64,000 nt of DNA from an uncultured Helicobacter sp. (GCF_937906905.1 NZ_CALERY010000003.1:53553-117552), one strand, 5' to 3'; counted from the first letter of the stretch, positions 1 to 8,495 are shown. Notes: generated by a model not told the origin, from the letters alone. Numbers and translations are program-made.

Positions 1-474
1 GTAGAAATCCCTAAGCTGCGGCAAATCTAGCGCGCTCACAATAAGCAGCACCGCGTCCGCGCCCATAATTTTTGCTTGATAGATCATATATGGGTCGATT
101 GTGAAGTCCTTGCGTAGCATAGGCAGGGGGCAAATCTCTCGCACTTGTGTGAAAATCTCATCACTGCCTAGGAAGTAGTGCGGCTCTGTGAGGCAGGAGA
201 TGGCATTTGCCCCAGCTCTCTCATACGCTCTAGCGATGTCAAGGTAGGGGAAGCTAGCATTGATAATGCCCTTTGATGGCGAAGCCTTTTTAATCTCGCA
301 AATCGCGCTTAAACCCTTAGTGCGCAGGGCGTTTTCAAAGCTTCTTGTATGGGGCTTTGCCTTATGCAGGGCTTCAGCCTGCTCGCGCAAGGCGTGTAGT
401 GGGAGCTGCTTTTTGCACTGGGCTACGCGCTCCTTGGTGCTATCTATAATGCGTGAGAGTATCATATCGCCCAT
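1..474 (-). CDS. trpC: Indole-3-glycerol phosphate synthase, C-terminal part beyond window
   Basis: Converts 1-(2-carboxyphenylamino)-1-deoxyribulose-5-phosphate to indole-3-glycerol phosphate in cytoplasmic tryptophan synthesis. The visible 158 residues form the N-terminal half of the TIM barrel. The family motif CEIKKASPSKG is present, followed by SCLTEPHYFLGS and PMLRKDFTIDPYMIYQA, which hold the conserved substrate-binding and catalytic lysines. The start ATG at 474-472 is preceded by AAAGGGTGG. The gene runs off the left edge, so the C-terminal half is not seen. No other trp gene is in the window, so its operon context is unknown. Confidence 0.95.
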   Translation of the reverse strand, partial: MGDMILSRIIDSTKERVAQCKKQLPLHALREQAEALHKAKPHTRSFENALRTKGLSAICEIKKASPSKGIINASFPYLDIARAYERAGANAISCLTEPHYFLGSDEIFTQVREICPLPMLRKDFTIDPYMIYQAKIMGADAVLLIVSALDLPQLRDFY

Positions 475-487
475 TTGCCACCCTTTA

Positions 488-513
488 GCTAGAATCTAAA
501 AGTGGATTCTAGC
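488..513. repeat. Inverted pair of the GATTCTAG motif
   Basis: GCTAGAATC (488-496) and GATTCTAGC (505-513) are perfectly complementary across an 8-base loop, just upstream of trpC and between trpC and flaB. There is no U-run. It is one of several inverted pairs of the abundant TAGAATC motif; possible roles are a hairpin roadblock or a paired uptake signal. Confidence 0.6.
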
Positions 514-574
514 ACAATCTTTCTTCCCTGCTCATAGCCCACCCTAATCGGCAAAAATCCATTTACCTTTAATT

Positions 575-591
575 TTGGAACGCCTATTGCT
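575..591 (+). promoter_or_regulatory. Sigma-54 promoter of flaB
   Basis: TTGGAACGCCTATTGCT matches the -24/-12 consensus. GG at 577-578 and GC at 589-590 are exactly 10 bases apart. It lies 37 bases upstream of the flaB start. In H. pylori flaB is a known RpoN/FlgR-dependent class 2 flagellar gene, so position and sequence agree. Confidence 0.9.
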
Positions 592-627
592 TCACCCTTA
601 GCACAATCACATTGCAAAGGATGCATT

Positions 628-2172
628 ATGAGCTTTAGGATAAACACAAACATCGCCGCGCTGACAGCGCACACCACAGGCGTGCAGGTCAATCGTGAGC
701 TAGGGCAATCACTAGAGAAGCTAAGCTCTGGTCTTAGGGTCAATAAAGCTGCTGATGACGCTTCTGGTATGGCGATCGCCGATAGCTTGCGCTCACAAAG
801 CGAGAGCTTGGGGCAGGCGATTCGCAACGCCAATGACGCCATTGGTATGATCCAAGTCGCAGATAAAGCGATGGACGAGCAGCTAAAGATTTTAGACACG
901 ATTAAGACAAAGGCTATCCAAGCCGCGCAAGATGGGCAGACGCTAGAGTCTCGCCGCGCCTTGCAGAGCGATATACAACGCTTGCTAGAAGAGCTTGATA
1001 ATATCGCAAACACTACAAGCTTCAACGGACAGCAAATGCTCTCTGGCTCTTTCTCTAACAAAGAGTTCCAAATCGGCGCGTATTCTAACACCACGGTAAA
1101 AGCCTCTATCGGTCCTACCAACTCCAACAAAATCGGGCATGTCCGTATGGAGTCTTCTTCAATCTTAGGCGAGGGAATGCTAGCGAGTGCTGGGGGGCTA
1201 AATCTCTCCGAAGTAAGCCTAAATTTCTTGCAAACTGATGGGGTCAATTCTTTCCAACTCGAAGCGGCAAAAATCTCTACTTCTGCTGGCACAGGTGTGG
1301 GCGCTTTAAGTGAGATTATCAACAAATTTTCTGATACTTTAGGTATCCGCGCTTCTTATAATGTCCAAGCCACAAGCTCGCTGCCGGTGATGTCTGGCAC
1401 GGTGCGAGATCTAGTGATTAACGGCACAACCATTGGGAATATCAATGATGTGCGCAAAAACGACTCTGATGGACGGCTCATTAACGCGATAAATAGTGTC
1501 AAAGAGCGCACAGGCGTGTATGCCTACCTTGACATCACAGGGCGGCTAAACCTTAGCTCCCCAGATGGCAGAGCTATCCAAATCCAAGGCGGCGGCGAAG
1601 CGGCGCAAGTCTTTGGCGGTGGGGATTTTAATGGTATCTCTGGGGTCAATCACGCTATCGTTGGGCGGCTCACGCTTATCCGCACGGATGCTAGGGATAT
1701 TCTTGTGAGTGGGGTAAATTACAGCCACATAGGATTCCACTCCGCACAAGGTATCGCAGAATACACTGCAAACTTGCGCGAGCTGCGTGGGATTTTTGGC
1801 GCGAATGTCGCAAGTGCCTATGGGGCAAACGCCAACACCGCGCAAAGCGATTTGAACTGGAAGGGCATTGGTGCTGGGGTTACAAGCCTGAAGGGTGCTA
1901 TGCTTGTTATGGATATGGCAGATTCTGCTAGGACGCAGCTTGATAAAGTGCGAGCAGACATTGGATCTGTGCAAATGCAGCTAGTAGCGACTATCAACAA
2001 TGTCTCTGTTACCCAAGTCAATGTCAAAGCCGCAGAATCGCAAATCCGTGAAGTGGATTTCGCTAGCGAGTCAGCAAACTTCTCTAAATTTAACATTTTG
2101 GCACAGAGTGGAAGCTTCGCTATGGCGCAGGCAAACGCCGTGCAGCAAAATGTCCTTAGGCTCTTGCAATAG
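628..2172 (+). CDS. flaB: Flagellin B (minor, hook-proximal flagellin)
   Basis: Structural subunit of the flagellar filament, exported by the flagellar type III system. The 514-residue length equals that of H. pylori FlaB. The N-terminal D0/D1 region (about 1-170) carries SLEKLSSGLRVNKAADDASG and the TSFNGQQMLSG stretch. The C-terminal D0/D1 region (about 415-514) ends in AQANAVQQNVLRLLQ, the usual flagellin export and polymerisation end. The central D2/D3 part is also strongly FlaB-like rather than FlaA-like. AAAGG at 616-620 is the ribosome site. It has its own sigma-54 promoter and a weak terminator, so it is probably a single-gene unit. Confidence 0.97.
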   Translation: MSFRINTNIAALTAHTTGVQVNRELGQSLEKLSSGLRVNKAADDASGMAIADSLRSQSESLGQAIRNANDAIGMIQVADKAMDEQLKILDTIKTKAIQAAQDGQTLESRRALQSDIQRLLEELDNIANTTSFNGQQMLSGSFSNKEFQIGAYSNTTVKASIGPTNSNKIGHVRMESSSILGEGMLASAGGLNLSEVSLNFLQTDGVNSFQLEAAKISTSAGTGVGALSEIINKFSDTLGIRASYNVQATSSLPVMSGTVRDLVINGTTIGNINDVRKNDSDGRLINAINSVKERTGVYAYLDITGRLNLSSPDGRAIQIQGGGEAAQVFGGGDFNGISGVNHAIVGRLTLIRTDARDILVSGVNYSHIGFHSAQGIAEYTANLRELRGIFGANVASAYGANANTAQSDLNWKGIGAGVTSLKGAMLVMDMADSARTQLDKVRADIGSVQMQLVATINNVSVTQVNVKAAESQIREVDFASESANFSKFNILAQSGSFAMAQANAVQQNVLRLLQ

Positions 2173-2198
2173 GGCTAAAGCACTTATACCAGCTAGCT

Positions 2199-2224
2199 CA
2201 CACATTAGTAGTGTGGAATTTTTT
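2199..2224 (+). terminator. Possible flaB terminator
   Basis: CACAC (2199-2203) pairs with GTGTG (2211-2215) and is followed by GAA and six T residues ending at 2224. The stem is short, so this is a modest intrinsic terminator, but it lies 27 bases after the flaB stop. Confidence 0.5.
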
Positions 2225-2243
2225 CAGCTACATAGATTTTACT

Positions 2244-2301
2244 GCTTGCCTGCCTCTGCGTAGGCGACTCTTCGTCTCCCTATTTCTGCAATTAGGCAAG
2301 C
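2244..2301. repeat. Palindromic element between flaB and next gene
   Basis: Outer arms GCTTGCCT (2244-2251) and AGGCAAGC (2294-2301) are perfectly complementary. They enclose a smaller hairpin-like core GGCGACTCTTCGTCTCC (about 2263-2279). The architecture of outer arms around a compact inner palindrome resembles the elements at 32722, 35312 and 63249, but the core sequence is different. Confidence 0.5.
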
Positions 2302-2321
2302 CCATTTTAATAAAGACAAGC

Positions 2322-2327
2322 TATAAT
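2322..2327 (+). promoter_or_regulatory. -10 box for the 2363 gene
   Basis: TATAAT, preceded by AGACAAGC, lies 35 bases upstream of the next start codon. It fits the sigma-70 type promoters of Helicobacter, in which only the -10 box is well conserved. Confidence 0.65.
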
Positions 2328-2362
2328 GCGCAAATTTTTATAGTCTCACATAAGGTTTAACC

Positions 2363-3883
2363 ATGATACATGAGCCACAATCCCTTACAAAATCCGCCCA
2401 AAACTCATCTCCAAGCCCCCAAGCTTCTCACCACTCGCGTGTGCTTACCGCGGTGTATTTCGCCCTGCTTTTGGGTGTATTTTTGCTCTTTTTTGGCTAT
2501 GCCTACCCTACGCTGCCATTTTGGGGTGATGATTGGCAATACCTTAGTGTCTATGGCACGATGAAGCCAGGCGATAATGGCTGGATCCCAGATAGGATTC
2601 TACCGCTACTTGCACACGCGGGGCTTGGCGTGCTGTGTGCGTATGTGTTTATGCCGCTTAGTGGGCTAGATTTTGTCGATGCGATGGTCTATACCTGCGC
2701 GTTTGTGCTAAGTGCTTCTACGCTTGCTGTGTGCTATCTTCTTTATCGCTTGAGTCTGCTTATCACGCGCCACCAGATTCTAGCGCTTTTTAGCACGAGC
2801 AGCTTTGTCATCATCGGCTTTTGCGCGAGCAAGGCTTCGTTTATGCCATTGTTTCTCCCAGCAGATTTGCAAGAAGAGGGTGTGGGTTACACGCTCACTC
2901 TCACAGCTTTCTACATTATCCCAAATCTCCTAAATTTAGCATTGCTTACCCTGCTTATGCGCTATCAATTTGCGCAGATTCTGCGCCCAAGCGAGCAAGT
3001 CCTGCCTAAGAGCTTTGACTCCACTACGCGCGCGCTCATAATCGGGGGGGGGGGGGTAACGCTCTATCTCGCGCAGTTTTCTATGACAAGCTCCGCGCTT
3101 ATCCTATCAAGCTACTGCGGAGTCGCGCTACTCTTTGCCACCCTTGCTAGACTCCAGCAGCACAAGTCCCTAGCCCCACTAGTCCTCATCAAATCCCTTG
3201 GCTTCTATGGGCTTGTGCTAGCTCTTTGTGTGGGGTTATTTCTCGTGGCGGTTTGGTATGGGCTACATGGGGGGCGTGGGAGCTACTGCGGGGGCTATGA
3301 CTTTGGCTTTGGGATTTCTTATGCGATAAAACATCTCAAAAGCTTCCGTGCGGGATTTTGGGTGCTTTTTATTACTTTGACACTTTTTGTGGTGTATCTC
3401 GCCTTTAGGCACAAAGAGCTTCGCGGCATTATTGCGGCGCACATTCTTTGGCTTGCGATTTTGACGATTGGCTATGTGGGGATTGTCTCATCTTGTGGCG
3501 CGAAGCATTATCTAATGAGCGGGCTGCTACTAAGTGTGGCGATCACTGCTTGCGTGTGGCTTGCTCTGCTGCTGCGCTTTATGCCTAGGCTCATAGCACC
3601 CGCGGTGTTTGTTGTGATTTTTAGCTTTTTGCACCCATTTCAGGGCTATGATGAGCGCCCTAGAGATGCCTACTTGCAGCATAGAGCCTATGCAAAAGCG
3701 TGGGTAGCGCAAATGCAAGAGGCAGAGTTTAAAGGGCTAGATTCTGTGGTCATCACTATCCCGCGCGAGCTGCCACACCAGCATTGGGCTAGCTGGTTTT
3801 TCCCAGCATTTTCGCACACGCTTAGGCAGTTTGGAATAATCCGCCGTGAGATAAAGGTAGAGTTTAAGCCACAATCCAAGTAG
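2363..3883 (+). CDS. Polytopic membrane protein, phase-variable, possibly GT-C-like
   Basis: Not recognised with certainty. The 506-residue protein has about ten or more hydrophobic segments from residue 29 onward, a short polar N-terminus, and a soluble C-terminal tail (about 435-506). FWGDDWQYL after the first membrane segment places an acidic pair in the first external loop, as in many GT-C glycosyltransferases that use lipid-linked sugars. That is an inference from topology and motif only. A run of 13 G residues (3044-3056) encodes GGGG and is in frame here, so the gene reads as ON; changes of one or two G would truncate the protein after about 230 residues. The start ATG has AAGG nine bases upstream and a TATAAT box 35 bases upstream. 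It could act on a surface glycan. Confidence 0.7.
   Translation: MIHEPQSLTKSAQNSSPSPQASHHSRVLTAVYFALLLGVFLLFFGYAYPTLPFWGDDWQYLSVYGTMKPGDNGWIPDRILPLLAHAGLGVLCAYVFMPLSGLDFVDAMVYTCAFVLSASTLAVCYLLYRLSLLITRHQILALFSTSSFVIIGFCASKASFMPLFLPADLQEEGVGYTLTLTAFYIIPNLLNLALLTLLMRYQFAQILRPSEQVLPKSFDSTTRALIIGGGGVTLYLAQFSMTSSALILSSYCGVALLFATLARLQQHKSLAPLVLIKSLGFYGLVLALCVGLFLVAVWYGLHGGRGSYCGGYDFGFGISYAIKHLKSFRAGFWVLFITLTLFVVYLAFRHKELRGIIAAHILWLAILTIGYVGIVSSCGAKHYLMSGLLLSVAITACVWLALLLRFMPRLIAPAVFVVIFSFLHPFQGYDERPRDAYLQHRAYAKAWVAQMQEAEFKGLDSVVITIPRELPHQHWASWFFPAFSHTLRQFGIIRREIKVEFKPQSK
3044..3056 (+). repeat. Poly-G tract (13 G), gene in frame
   Basis: Thirteen consecutive G residues inside the 2363-3883 coding region. 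Tracts of this length slip at high rates in Helicobacter and Campylobacter and switch genes on and off. As written, the reading frame is open through the tract. Confidence 0.9.
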
Positions 3884-3903
3884 CATTCCCTAGTCTCTGC
3901 GCT

Positions 3904-4635
3904 TTACATGCCACATAGCAGCACGCGATAAGCGCGCTCGATCTCCTCATCATCTAGTGCTATGGTGCTTGCGCTGCGCAGGTAGGATTCTAGCTTGCCA
4001 TAGGGCAGGATTTCCCCAGTAGCACACTCTACATGCGCGCTTACAAAGGCATGTAGCACGCGTATGGGCGTGTTGGCATGTGGTATCAGGCGCGCTGTCT
4101 CGCGCGCTCTATCTCTTGCTCCAGAATCCGCCCCAATATCAAGAAAGCCTTGCTGGATAGATTCTCGCACGCTAGAGTCCCCCTCCTCGCCAAACCCTCG
4201 CTCACAAATAATACAGCGCTGGGAGAGTGGGTTTCGCCCCTCTAGCTGGAGGATTTGCGCATACATTTCAAGCGCGACTCGTTTGGGATTTTGCGAGCCA
4301 AGCCTATGCGCTCCAGAATCCAAAATCCTAAAATACTCCTCATCGATGACAGAGATATCGCGCAGATGTCTATGCAGCAGCAGGGTGAAGCGCTGCCACA
4401 CATATAGCCGCTCTGCTTCCCGCTCCCACGAGAATCCTAAGTGCATGATGTTGCGGAGCTTTGGCATGAAAATGCCGTTGTGCTCTTGGGTGAAGTCGAT
4501 TTTGCGTCCTAGGTGAATGATACTATGACGAGCGCCGTAGAATCGATAGAGTGTCTTAAGCTCTGTGGGGGTTAGAATCTGGATAATGAGATCTTCGCTT
4601 TTTTGCTTTTGTATCCAGATGATGTAGCCTTGCAT
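3904..4635 (-). CDS. recO: Recombination mediator RecO, Helicobacter type
   Basis: RecO helps load RecA on SSB-coated single-stranded DNA and anneals strands in RecFOR-type repair. The protein (243 residues from the chosen start) matches the divergent Helicobacter RecO pattern: MQGY start, LKTLYRFYGARHSIIHLGRKIDF, then PKLRNIMHLGFSWEREAERLYVWQRF, and a central CIICERG zinc-ribbon-like remnant. The start at 4635 is chosen because GGAG stands eight bases upstream and homologues begin there; an in-frame ATG at 4704 would add 23 unrelated residues. The gene is convergent with the membrane protein gene on its left. Confidence 0.85.
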   Translation of the reverse strand: MQGYIIWIQKQKSEDLIIQILTPTELKTLYRFYGARHSIIHLGRKIDFTQEHNGIFMPKLRNIMHLGFSWEREAERLYVWQRFTLLLHRHLRDISVIDEEYFRILDSGAHRLGSQNPKRVALEMYAQILQLEGRNPLSQRCIICERGFGEEGDSSVRESIQQGFLDIGADSGARDRARETARLIPHANTPIRVLHAFVSAHVECATGEILPYGKLESYLRSASTIALDDEEIERAYRVLLCGM

Positions 4636-4742
4636 GCTTGCTCCAGTTGGGATTGGCGTATTGTAGTGGAATTTGACTTTAGCAAATTTTACGCTAGGGG
4701 GCATTACAATTGCGCTCTAGAATCTAGTCTTAAGGAGCATAA

Positions 4743-5603
4743 GTGCGAGTTGGTGAGTTTAGCCCATTTCTATGTGGCGTGCTAGAGGCAGCCAGAGAGA
4801 TCGCGCCAAAGCTTCTAGCACGCGAGCATGCGCTGCTAGAGCGACATACGCAAGGGGCTGGGGGCGATATCAGCATAGGTGCGGATTTGCTATGCGAAGC
4901 GATTTTTGTCAAGCATTTATCACATATCGCGCATATCGATTCCGAAGAAAGCGGGCTAATCCTAGCAGGCGCAAAAGTGGATTCTAGCTCTGTGGATTCT
5001 GCTTGCGCACCTTTTGTCCATGCCACTCCAGCTCTCCCCACAATCGTGCTAGATCCGCTTGATGGCAGCGATAATTATCTCTCTGGGATCCCCTACTATG
5101 GCGCGAGTCTCGCTCTGTGTGATAGTGCGGGGCAAGTGCAAGAAGCTGCTGTGATAAACTACTGCAGTGGCGAGGTGTTTTATGACTGCGTGCAGATTCT
5201 GGACTCTGCCCCAGAATCCAATTCAGCACCTAATACAAAATCTAGCCCACAAGCCACTCTAAATTTCACTACGCTTAAGCTCCACTTCCCTACACTCGCC
5301 CCACTTCCGCTCGCTCATACTAGCCCCAAATGCGGAATCTTTGAAAAAGCCTATTCTAATCCCACACTTGCTGCCAAGCTCCGTGATCGACACTGCAAGT
5401 TCCGCTCGCTGGGCGCTAGTGCGCTCTCGCTAGCCTATGCACTCGAGCATGGGTTTTTTCTCTTTGGTGGGCAAATCCGCAGGTATGACGCCTTAGCAGG
5501 GCTATTTCTATGCCGAAATCTGCATATCCTAGAGCATGGCGACTTCTTGCTTGTAAGCCAAAATAAGCAAGTTTTTGGTATGATTGGACAAATCCTTGAG
5601 TAA
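4743..5603 (+). CDS. Inositol monophosphatase family protein
   Basis: Belongs to the Mg2+/Li+-dependent sugar phosphatase superfamily (IMPase, FBPase, CysQ). IDSEESG (about residues 66-72) gives the metal-binding Glu, and IVLDPLDGSDNY (about 101-112) is the DPxDGTxN signature with the catalytic Asp residues. The C-terminal half has a shorter GASALSLAYALEHG region. A low-complexity stretch rich in Ser, Ala and Pro (about 155-175) looks like an insert. The start is GTG with AAGGAG six bases upstream. The substrate is not predictable. It lies directly upstream of accD, with no obvious functional link. Confidence 0.85.
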   Translation: MRVGEFSPFLCGVLEAAREIAPKLLAREHALLERHTQGAGGDISIGADLLCEAIFVKHLSHIAHIDSEESGLILAGAKVDSSSVDSACAPFVHATPALPTIVLDPLDGSDNYLSGIPYYGASLALCDSAGQVQEAAVINYCSGEVFYDCVQILDSAPESNSAPNTKSSPQATLNFTTLKLHFPTLAPLPLAHTSPKCGIFEKAYSNPTLAAKLRDRHCKFRSLGASALSLAYALEHGFFLFGGQIRRYDALAGLFLCRNLHILEHGDFLLVSQNKQVFGMIGQILE

Positions 5604-5629
5604 AGATTAGAGAATCATTAGGAGCGACC

Positions 5630-6505
5630 ATGGGCTTTATGGAGTTTTTAAAAAACATCAAGCGTGATGAAGCGCGCAGCAGTAAAGACACAACAAGCCA
5701 CTGGATCAAATGCCAAAAATGCGGCGCACTCATGTATAACAAAGAAGTCGCTGCTTCTGGGCAAGTCTGCCCCAAATGTAACTATCACTTTAGAATCTCG
5801 GCAAATGACAGAATCACTATCCTTTGTGATACCAATAGCTTTGTAGAATACGACAAAACACTAGCTCCCGTAGATCCGCTTAACTTCGTAGATAAAGAGA
5901 GCTATAAACAGCGCGTGAAAAAATACGAGCAAAAAACCGGTCGCCCAAGCTCTGTCATCGCGGGTGAGGGGCTGATCGAGGGCGTGCCTATGCAGATAGT
6001 GGTGTTTGATTTCGCGTTTATGGGCGGGAGTCTTGGCTCGGTGGAGGGCGAAAAGATCGTGCGCGCAATCGATCGTGCCGTGCAAAAGCACCAATCCCTA
6101 GTCATCATCTCCACAAGCGGTGGGGCGAGAATGCAGGAATCTACCTATTCGCTCATGCAAATGGCAAAGACCTCTGCTGCGCTAAATCGCCTAAGCGAGC
6201 ATGCAATCCCCTTTTTCTCTGTGCTTACAGACCCGACATTTGGTGGCGTGAGCGCAAGCTTCGCATTCTTGGGCGATGTGATTATCGCAGAGCCAGGTGC
6301 GATGATAGGGTTTGCTGGGGCGAGGGTGATCAAGCAGACTATCGGTGCGGATTTGCCAGAGGGCTTCCAGACAGCGGAGTTTCTCCTAGAGCATGGGCTT
6401 ATCGATATGGTGGTTTCGCGTAGCAATTTGCGCAAAACCCTAAGCGAGCTAAGTCTCTATCTAAATCCATACAACCATGAAAATCCAGCTCTACACCATC
6501 TCTAA
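5630..6505 (+). CDS. accD: Acetyl-CoA carboxylase carboxyltransferase subunit beta
   Basis: Together with AccA it transfers the carboxyl group from carboxybiotin to acetyl-CoA, giving malonyl-CoA for fatty acid synthesis. The N-terminal zinc ribbon uses C28, C31, C47 and C50. The crotonase-fold part carries IISTSGGARMQES (oxyanion and acyl-CoA binding) and the DPTFGGVSASFA segment. The length (291) is typical. AGGAGCGACC precedes the ATG. The end overlaps rlmH by 29 bases, implying coupled translation. Neighbours recO, rlmH and dksA repeat an order I recall from other Helicobacter genomes. Confidence 0.96.
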   Translation: MGFMEFLKNIKRDEARSSKDTTSHWIKCQKCGALMYNKEVAASGQVCPKCNYHFRISANDRITILCDTNSFVEYDKTLAPVDPLNFVDKESYKQRVKKYEQKTGRPSSVIAGEGLIEGVPMQIVVFDFAFMGGSLGSVEGEKIVRAIDRAVQKHQSLVIISTSGGARMQESTYSLMQMAKTSAALNRLSEHAIPFFSVLTDPTFGGVSASFAFLGDVIIAEPGAMIGFAGARVIKQTIGADLPEGFQTAEFLLEHGLIDMVVSRSNLRKTLSELSLYLNPYNHENPALHHL

Positions 6506-6932
6506 GCCAGCACCCCTAACCCCACTAGAAGGGCATTATCAAAAGCTTTGCAAAGGATTTGGTGCAGAAGTGGAATCGAAGCAAATTTTTTCAAAAGACA
6601 TTGCAAACGCGCAAAAGCTAGAATCTGGTGCGCAAAAAGCCTACACAAAAGCGCTTGCTCCATTTCTCCTCTCCCAGAGAGCTGCCAATATCGCGCTGCA
6701 CCCTGCTGGGCGGAGCGTGGATTCTGTGGAGTTTGCTAGGCTTTTTGAGGGTAAGGCGCAGGTGGCAGTGTTTATTGGCGGGGCGTTTGGATTTGAGGAG
6801 GAATTTTTATCGCGCACGCTGCCAATTAGCCTAAGCCCATTGACATTTAGCCACACGATTGTAGGGGTCATCGTGCTAGAGCAGATTTATCGCGCGCTAA
6901 GCTTGCTTGCTAATCACCCATACCACAAATAA
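6477..6932 (+). CDS. rlmH: 23S rRNA (pseudouridine1915-N3)-methyltransferase RlmH
   Basis: SPOUT-class methyltransferase that modifies pseudouridine 1915 in helix 69 of 23S rRNA using S-adenosylmethionine. The 151-residue length fits the family. FIGGAFGFEEEF (about 97-108) is the glycine-rich knot segment that binds the methyl donor. The C-terminal LSPLTFSHTIVGVIVLEQIYRAL.. segment ending in HPYHK is the usual active-site tail. The start lies inside accD (29-base overlap), so expression is probably coupled to it. Confidence 0.94.
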   Translation: MKIQLYTISKPAPLTPLEGHYQKLCKGFGAEVESKQIFSKDIANAQKLESGAQKAYTKALAPFLLSQRAANIALHPAGRSVDSVEFARLFEGKAQVAVFIGGAFGFEEEFLSRTLPISLSPLTFSHTIVGVIVLEQIYRALSLLANHPYHK

Positions 6933-6941
6933 GGAGTATCA

Positions 6942-7376
6942 GTGCCTAGCCTTAAAGCGTCCAAATCGCCCACACCCAAAAAAGCCAGCAAAAAAACCAA
7001 GAAACTCCAAAAATTTGAAGATATCTTGCTCGCACGCAAGCAAAATCTCGTCGAGATTCTCGATATCAAAAACGCTAATATCCGCGACCTGCACGCAAGC
7101 AATATCACTGATGATAGCGATCTTGTCTCTGCCAAAATCCAAGGCAATCTCGATGCGCTTATCATCGAAAAATACACAATCGAGCTTGCCGAGATAGAAT
7201 TCTCTTTGCAAAAAATCCAGGACAACTGCTATGGGATTTGTGAGATGTGTGATGAGCCAATCAGCCAAGAGCGCCTAGTGATAAAGCCGCACGCGCGCTT
7301 TTGTATCACTTGTCGCGAGATTTATGAGAAAGAAATTTACGAGAAAGAGCAGCTACAAAAAGCCAATAACCCCTAG
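6942..7376 (+). CDS. dksA: DksA/TraR-type RNA polymerase-binding zinc-finger protein
   Basis: Secondary-channel regulator of RNA polymerase that in other bacteria acts with ppGpp. The long charged N-terminal half is coiled-coil-like. The C-terminal half has a four-cysteine zinc finger, CEMC (about 106-109) and CITC (about 127-130), in the DksA arrangement CxxC-x17-CxxC. The start is GTG with AAGGAG six bases upstream. The Lys/Ser-rich N-terminus (SPTPKKASKKTKK) is longer and more basic than in E. coli DksA. It sits ten bases after rlmH, in the same run of genes. Confidence 0.88.
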   Translation: MPSLKASKSPTPKKASKKTKKLQKFEDILLARKQNLVEILDIKNANIRDLHASNITDDSDLVSAKIQGNLDALIIEKYTIELAEIEFSLQKIQDNCYGICEMCDEPISQERLVIKPHARFCITCREIYEKEIYEKEQLQKANNP

Positions 7377-7384
7377 AAGGAGCC

Positions 7385-8470
7385 ATGATGAAATTCACAT
7401 ACTATGCGCTATTTTCGATTATTTTTCTACTCGTGGTATTTGTGGGGGCAGCTACGCTTGGCATACAGCGATATGATTTAGCCACAGATACGGCGCTTAA
7501 AGTGGCATTTTGGACGAGTGTGCCTGTGGGAGTGTTTGTTGTGTGCGCGGGGCTTATGTTGTTTTATAAGAAATTGCGCGAGATTATGGCAGCAAAGCGA
7601 CTGGAGAAAGATTTTACTATACTTGCAGATGAAATCTATACCAAGGCTCTATCGCTTAGCCCCTCTCCTCTTGCTTTGCTAGAATCTAGCACGCCACCGC
7701 AGTTAAGCCAGCCCCAGAATCCACACCAAAGCACAGAGTCGCCTAAGCATGCGAGATTTTCTCATAAGGGTGTGGCAGAGATTTCTAAGATTCTGGCTCG
7801 ATTCGCGCTTACGCCTAAGCTCGATTCGCCTGATTCTGGCTGTGGCAAAATCGACAAACTGCTCGCGATCTATGATTCTATCGCGCATGGGCAAGCGGAG
7901 GATTTGCGCAAGCAGCCCCTAAGTAAAGACAATCCATTTGCCCTGCAAAACCAAAAAAACCACATTCAAGCAAGTGTAAAAAATGCGCTTGAGGCATTTT
8001 GCGATAAGAGTCTAGCCCCAGAGCTGCGTCAGCTAGCCTTTAGTGTCATCATGCACAATGCCAAAGAAAAAGAGCTGCTAAAAGCCTTGCAAAGCGAGTG
8101 TTGCGACTGCCTTGATGTAGAGAGTGTGGCACGAGCGCTTGAGCATTGTATCAGCGCGCGTATCACGCTAGGCTCTCCAGCTAGGCTTTGTAAGGTTGTG
8201 CATTTTAGCTCAAATGACTATCTCGCGCTTGCCAAATCTCTGCAGAATCTGCTTAGCCCAGATGAGTGGCTGGCATATTTTGAAAAGCTTGCAAGCGATG
8301 ATGAGAATGCACAAAGTGCGTATCTCTTCGTGCTCATCGAGCTTGAGATGATAGAGCAAGCCCAGCAGGAGCTTAAGAGTTTCCGCCCAGATGAGATGCT
8401 AGGCATTCGCGCCTACCTTGAGCTAAAGCGCTTAGGCAAGCCCTATCCGCTACACGCATTTAGCATATAG
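7385..8470 (+). CDS. Membrane-anchored protein of unknown function
   Basis: No domain recognised. The N-terminus has two membrane segments (about residues 7-28 and 41-63) followed by a long, mostly helical cytoplasmic region. Residues about 100-125 are a Pro/Ser/Gln-rich linker. The C-terminal part (about 200-350), with Leu/Ala/Glu-rich helices and repeated hydrophobic spacing, could be TPR-like or HEAT-like, which is only an impression. AAGGAG precedes two tandem ATG codons. It follows dksA by eight bases, so it is likely co-transcribed. Its stop codon lies inside a long inverted repeat. Confidence 0.7.
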   Translation: MMKFTYYALFSIIFLLVVFVGAATLGIQRYDLATDTALKVAFWTSVPVGVFVVCAGLMLFYKKLREIMAAKRLEKDFTILADEIYTKALSLSPSPLALLESSTPPQLSQPQNPHQSTESPKHARFSHKGVAEISKILARFALTPKLDSPDSGCGKIDKLLAIYDSIAHGQAEDLRKQPLSKDNPFALQNQKNHIQASVKNALEAFCDKSLAPELRQLAFSVIMHNAKEKELLKALQSECCDCLDVESVARALEHCISARITLGSPARLCKVVHFSSNDYLALAKSLQNLLSPDEWLAYFEKLASDDENAQSAYLFVLIELEMIEQAQQELKSFRPDEMLGIRAYLELKRLGKPYPLHAFSI

Positions 8471-8495
8471 ATTCTGCCTTAGAATCTATATGCTA
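8461..8495. repeat. Perfect 15-bp inverted repeat containing the GATTCT motif
   Basis: TAGCATATAGATTCT (8461-8475) and AGAATCTATATGCTA (8481-8495) are perfectly complementary with a five-base loop, GCCTT. The left arm covers the stop codon of the preceding gene. No T-run follows, so it would be an unusual terminator. It may protect the 3' end of the mRNA, or be a paired-motif hairpin like those at 488 and 16009. Confidence 0.75.

Noticed and set aside
489..1325. Long open frame antisense to flaB
   Set aside because: It lies wholly opposite the strongly conserved flaB, begins and ends without ribosome site or promoter, and its protein shows no domain.
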